DNA of 8,223 bases from Bacillota bacterium (GTDB lineage: Bacteria > Bacillota > Clostridia > Acetivibrionales > DSM-1351): the NCBI GenBank assembly GCA_023436515.1, contig JAEZIV010000081.1, positions 1-8,223 on the forward strand, in the 5' to 3' direction. The notes below the pieces were generated by a model. The model was not told the origin of the DNA, ran no database searches, and saw only the letters and a program-made list of their open reading frames with translations. The translations under genes and the position numbers were made by a program. This document shows, piece after piece, positions 5,121 to 8,223 of the stretch. Numbering within the stretch: position 1 is the first letter of the stretch; every line of letters begins with the position of its first letter.

Positions 5121-6831
5121 CCTCTTCCTCTCCCTCTGACTTATTATTTTTTACTGTCCAGCTTCTACTGATCTTGGGCTGGCTTTTTATATCCTTTGTA
5201 TTTAAGTAATCCGGCCTATTCTCCTGCTTCCAGATTGGTTTTCTGGAAAGCTTATCGGAATACTTGCCCTTTGTAACAGGACCGAAGGGTGTCAGGAAGG
5301 GTACTCCGAAGGACTTGGAGGAAGCCAGTATAAGTGCATTTATCAGTAAACCCAGGGCAATTCCTAAGAATCCGGCAATTGCCCCAAGCACAATATAGCC
5401 AAATCTTAGCAACCTTATAGAAAAGGACATAGAAAAGCTCGGTATTGCAAAGGACCCAAGAGCAGTTATTGCAACAATAATTATCATTATCGGGCTGACC
5501 AGATTTGCAGATACGGCAGCTTGACCAAGAATTAATCCTCCAACAATGCCTATAGTTGAGCCGATAGCCCCTGGCACCCTTATTCCCGCTTCCCGGATAA
5601 GCTCAAAGGAGAACTCCATTATGAGTATTTCTACAACTGATGGAAATGGAACATTCTCTCTTGAGGCTTCTATGGCAAATAAAAGGCTTGTCGGTATCAT
5701 TTCCTGATGGAAATTTATAATGGCTATATAAAATCCAGGTAAAAGTAGGGCTATTACAACACCAATAATCCTTATAATCCTTATAAAATTAACGAAGGGA
5801 TACCTAATATTTGTATCCTCTGTTGTATGAAGAAACTCTGTTATGGTTGCAGGCATTACAAGAACATATGGACTTCCGTCCATGGCGACTGCAACATTGC
5901 CCTGAGCCAGCATCATTGCTACCCTGTCTGGCCTCTCAGTAGCAATGATCTGTGGTGCAGCTATTAAGGTACTATCTTCTATCAGCTGTTCCAGTTCACC
6001 GGTATCAAAGATGTAGTCAATATTAATGTTTTTAACTCTATTTAGAACCTCTTTTACAAGTGAATCATTTGCTATGTCCTTAATATACATTACAGCACAG
6101 GGTGTGTTACTTCGTTTGCCAATGGTGGTTCCCTCCACCATAAGGTCCTTATCCTTAAGTATTTTTCTGACAAGAGCTGTGTTTGCCCTTATCTGTTCAT
6201 TAAAGGCCTCTTGTGGTCCTCTGATGACTGTTTCTGATCTGGGAGGCGCTACTCCTCTGTGTTCCCAGGACTTAACATCCGCGGCAAAAGCATAATTCAG
6301 CCCGTCTATAAAAACAGCACAGCCACCAAAGTTAATATTACTGATGAGCTCCTTATAATTATCTGTTTTCTTTATTTGATTGAAGGGCAACAGTCTATTG
6401 TAGATAAACTCACCGATATCCTTTATTTCCTCTTTTATTTCAATATTTGACAGCAGCATTAATGGCTGAAGTATATTATTACTTATACTGACCCGGTCTG
6501 TCATACCATCTATAAATACAATAAACCCCTTCAAAGCCTCATCTTTCACAGTAATTTTAAACTCCCTGTGTACCAAATCACTATTACTAGGAATTTTAAA
6601 TGCCTTTTTAATAACCTTAAGATTAGTATCAAGTTGAGCTGATATTTTCTTTTTTAGGCTCTCATCACTGATATTACAATCATCAAAATCGTCCTTGAAC
6701 TCGTCCTTATTAAACAAATCAAGTGAAGCAGCATTTAGAGCATTTTCACAATCAAGCTTTTTGTTCTCCCTAAGTATAAATTCTTCTTTCTTTTTGTTTT
6801 CTTTAAAAATCAGATAGTTTAAGATGCCCAA
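5113..6831 (-). CDS. gerA: Germinant-receptor A subunit, GerA family
   Basis: A 572-residue A subunit of a spore germinant receptor. The large N-terminal cytosolic part covers about residues 1-345 and includes FIVFIDGMTDR (103-113), GCAVFIDGLNYAFAADVKSWEHRGV (170-194) and the conserved RGPQEAFNE (204-212). Membrane segments follow at about 351-373, 419-440, 444-466 and 474-503, with the family motif RVPGAIGSTIGIVGGLILGQ (418-437) and PSVVEILIMEF (397-407). After the membrane part come PFGPVTKGKYSDK (515-527) and an acidic C-tail (EGEEEDD). The start is a TTG with GAGGG (6838-6842) 6 bases upstream; the next Met is residue 110, so no alternative start gives a full protein. It is the first gene of the operon, driven by a sigma-G-type promoter. 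The symbol is generic. Confidence 0.95.
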   Translation of the reverse strand: MGILNYLIFKENKKKEEFILRENKKLDCENALNAASLDLFNKDEFKDDFDDCNISDESLKKKISAQLDTNLKVIKKAFKIPSNSDLVHREFKITVKDEALKGFIVFIDGMTDRVSISNNILQPLMLLSNIEIKEEIKDIGEFIYNRLLPFNQIKKTDNYKELISNINFGGCAVFIDGLNYAFAADVKSWEHRGVAPPRSETVIRGPQEAFNEQIRANTALVRKILKDKDLMVEGTTIGKRSNTPCAVMYIKDIANDSLVKEVLNRVKNINIDYIFDTGELEQLIEDSTLIAAPQIIATERPDRVAMMLAQGNVAVAMDGSPYVLVMPATITEFLHTTEDTNIRYPFVNFIRIIRIIGVVIALLLPGFYIAIINFHQEMIPTSLLFAIEASRENVPFPSVVEILIMEFSFELIREAGIRVPGAIGSTIGIVGGLILGQAAVSANLVSPIMIIIVAITALGSFAIPSFSMSFSIRLLRFGYIVLGAIAGFLGIALGLLINALILASSKSFGVPFLTPFGPVTKGKYSDKLSRKPIWKQENRPDYLNTKDIKSQPKISRSWTVKNNKSEGEEEDD

Positions 6832-6837
6832 GTTTAT

Positions 6838-6842
6838 CCCTC
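6838..6842 (-). promoter_or_regulatory. Ribosome binding site that sets the gerA TTG start
   Basis: GAGGG on the minus strand lies 6 bases before the TTG at 6831-6829. No ATG or GTG nearby would keep the N-terminal domain, so this site decides the start. Confidence 0.7.
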
Positions 6843-6873
6843 TATTACTTATTATTTTTAGGTGATTTAAGTG

Positions 6874-6904
6874 TATTATGGTAATTTAACATTTTTTATA
6901 TTCA
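6874..6904 (-). promoter_or_regulatory. Sigma-G-type (forespore) promoter of the ger operon
   Basis: On the minus strand, TGAATA (6899-6904) is followed after 18 bases by CATAATA (6874-6880). This fits the known sigma-G consensus (about GHATR, 18 bases, CATWHTA). The inferred transcription start near 6867 leaves a leader of about 35 bases before the gerA TTG. Sigma-G control is the established pattern for germinant-receptor operons, so motif and gene content agree. Sigma-F recognises a related sequence and cannot be excluded, but the -10 element is the sigma-G form. Confidence 0.8.
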
Positions 6905-6914
6905 TTTTAATTAA

Positions 6915-6943
6915 CTGACAATTATTTGTAATGTTAATTTAAT
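6915..6943 (+). promoter_or_regulatory. Candidate sigma-A-type promoter for the S11-family gene
   Basis: CTGACA (6915-6920) and TTTAAT (6938-6943) are 17 bases apart; each is one base off consensus. The start near 6950 would give a leader of about 90 bases. The region is very AT-rich, so the match is weak evidence. Confidence 0.35.
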
Positions 6944-6981
6944 TAAATCAACCTTGTGAAAAAATGTCTTATATTCTATCA

Positions 6982-7010
6982 TTAATATAAGAAGCTTTTA
7001 CCCATAAGAG
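6982..7010 (+). promoter_or_regulatory. Alternative sigma-E-like promoter for the S11-family gene
   Basis: TTAATATA (6982-6989) matches seven of eight positions of the sigma-E -35 pattern KTMATATT. After 13 bases comes CATAAGAG (7003-7010), which keeps only the CATA core of the -10 pattern CATACAMT. The start near 7017 would leave a short leader containing the ribosome binding site at 7025-7028. This is a candidate that competes with the one at 6915-6943. Confidence 0.25.
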
Positions 7011-7039
7011 CATAATAGACTAAAGAGGAATTAGAATAG

Positions 7040-8223
7040 ATGAAAAAAATTAGAACTAAACTGATTGCATTTATAATATTACTGACAGTAATCATTATAA
7101 ACACGCTTCCAGCAATGGCAGCCTTACCTGATGAAGAGCTTTCTGCCAGTTCTGCCATATTAATGGACACAATTCGAGGGCAGGTTCTATTCGAAAAGGG
7201 AGCTGATAAGCCTGTTTCACCTTCAGTAATGTGCAAGGTAATGACAGCATTTATTACTATTGAGAAAACTAAATTAAACTCAAAAGTTACCATAAGCAAA
7301 AACGCTCAGGGAATAAAAGGTGCATCTCTTAATTTGACAGTTGGTAATCTTTATACTGTAGAGGATTTGTTATATGGTGTCATGCTGGCACAGGGAAATG
7401 ATGCCGCTATTGCTCTGGCTGAGTATGTTGGTGATGGGGATGTTAATAGGTTTGTAGAATATATGAATGAAACTGCTAAGAGACTAGAGTTAAATGACAC
7501 ATATTTTGTTAACCCCACTGGACTTTATGACGAAAATCAGTATACAACCTTGAAGGATACGGCAAAGCTAATTAAAGCCGCTATAGCTAACCCGGTTTTT
7601 AACTCAATTTTTGGGTCAAGAGGTGCTGCTTGGATTGACGGTAAGGACTCATCTATTCTGACCAATCAGAACAAGCTGTTCTGGAGTTACAGCGGAGTGG
7701 ACGGGGGTAAAATCGGAACCAATCCCCAGCAGGGAGTTACTTCTGTAACTACAGCCACCAAGGAAGGCAGAAGGTTGATTTCAGTAGTATTTGACAAGAC
7801 CGAGGAAAGTACCCTGGAGCAAACAATAAAGCTTTTTGATTATGGCTTCAATTTTTTCTATAACGGTTTGCTGGTTTCCAAGGATACATCAATTAGAAAT
7901 ATTAATGTTCAAGGTCAGGAAGTTAATCTCATCAGTAAATATGACGTTTATTACACATATCCCAAAGGTCAGAGCTACATAAAGGGCATAAAATTTACTC
8001 AGAATGAAAAGCTTACTCTTCCTGTAAAAACTGATACCGTTGCCGGTATGCTTGTATATGAGCTGGAGGATGGTACCAACATTTCAGTTGATTTGTATCC
8101 AGACAGGGAGATAGCGGCACCTCAGGATTATAAGGACAAGATAAACACAATATTAAGTGAGAACAAGGACCTGGTTATGATTGTAGGAGTTCTTATAGCG
8201 ATAGAGTTGATCCTGATGTTCTA
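7040..8223 (+). CDS. D-Ala-D-Ala carboxypeptidase family (S11) protein lacking the catalytic motifs; 3' end cut by window
   Basis: At least 394 residues; the frame is still open at the window edge. A signal peptide (about 1-27, ending PAMA) and an S11-like domain place it outside the cell membrane. The family normally trims the terminal D-Ala from peptidoglycan stem peptides with SxxK, SxN and KTG motifs. Here the first motif reads PSVMCKVMTA, so the serine position (three before Lys66) is Val63. The second is QGNDAA, with Gln118 for Ser. The third is GGKIGT, with Ile225 in KTG. Family landmarks that remain include SAILMDTIRGQVLF, ALAEYVG, FVNPTGL (about 156-162) and SGVDGGK. A beta-rich C-terminal domain (about 277-360) and a membrane helix (about 378-394) complete the usual layout. 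The start ATG has GAGG (7025-7028) 11 bases upstream. It is divergent from the ger operon. Activity is unlikely; a binding or scaffolding role is inference. Confidence 0.85.
   Translation, partial: MKKIRTKLIAFIILLTVIIINTLPAMAALPDEELSASSAILMDTIRGQVLFEKGADKPVSPSVMCKVMTAFITIEKTKLNSKVTISKNAQGIKGASLNLTVGNLYTVEDLLYGVMLAQGNDAAIALAEYVGDGDVNRFVEYMNETAKRLELNDTYFVNPTGLYDENQYTTLKDTAKLIKAAIANPVFNSIFGSRGAAWIDGKDSSILTNQNKLFWSYSGVDGGKIGTNPQQGVTSVTTATKEGRRLISVVFDKTEESTLEQTIKLFDYGFNFFYNGLLVSKDTSIRNINVQGQEVNLISKYDVYYTYPKGQSYIKGIKFTQNEKLTLPVKTDTVAGMLVYELEDGTNISVDLYPDREIAAPQDYKDKINTILSENKDLVMIVGVLIAIELILMF

Noticed and set aside
7011..7017. A second CATAATA (sigma-G -10 form) on the plus strand before the S11-family gene
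   Set aside because: No matching -35 element lies 17-18 bases upstream, and transcription would start almost on the ribosome binding site.
6982..7299. A 105-codon open frame on the minus strand over the start of the S11-family gene
   Set aside because: It is antisense to a clear coding region with signal peptide and family motifs, has no ribosome binding site, and its translation looks like a shadow.

Overview
The window looks like the chromosome of an endospore-forming, low-GC Clostridia. The base composition is AT-rich, Shine-Dalgarno sites are strong (GGAGG type), and it carries a three-subunit germinant-receptor operon, a Spo0E-family phosphatase and a consensus sigma-G promoter. A relative of the cellulolytic Ruminiclostridium group is my guess, from general resemblance only. 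I see no mobile element, CRISPR array, tRNA or rRNA gene.

Layout. At the left edge is the 5' end of a minus-strand gene (positions 1-83, DUF2383-like). Next is a membrane-anchored protein with two FxLYD-type repeats (200-958, minus). A gene-poor stretch (959-1277) leads to a small plus-strand Spo0E-family gene (1278-1454). It converges on a DUF2971 gene (1563-2435, minus), with a long imperfect hairpin between the two stops. From 6831 down to 2582 on the minus strand runs a germinant-receptor operon gerA-gerB-gerC plus a 55-residue two-helix membrane protein that fits the receptor D subunit. gerA/gerB and gerB/gerC each overlap by 8 bases. Upstream of gerA is a near-perfect sigma-G promoter (TGAATA, 18 bases, CATAATA), which predicts expression in the forespore. 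Diverging from it is a gene of the D-Ala-D-Ala carboxypeptidase (peptidase S11) family (7040 to the right edge).

The most unusual gene is this last one. It keeps the fold-level landmarks of DacF/PBP5-type carboxypeptidases (signal peptide, KVMTA, GNDA, NPTGL, a C-terminal membrane helix), but all three penicillin-binding active-site motifs are altered. The SxxK serine is Val63, SxN reads Gln-Gly-Asn, and KTG reads Lys-Ile-Gly. The reading frame is otherwise intact for 394 codons. It therefore looks like a maintained pseudoenzyme facing a germinant-receptor operon, and it is the best candidate here for something undescribed.

How the genes fit together: Spo0E would dephosphorylate Spo0A~P and restrain sporulation entry. 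The ger operon would build the inner-membrane receptor that senses germinants in the finished spore. The inactive carboxypeptidase homologue may act on or near spore or cell-wall peptidoglycan without catalysis. That last link is inference from position and family only.
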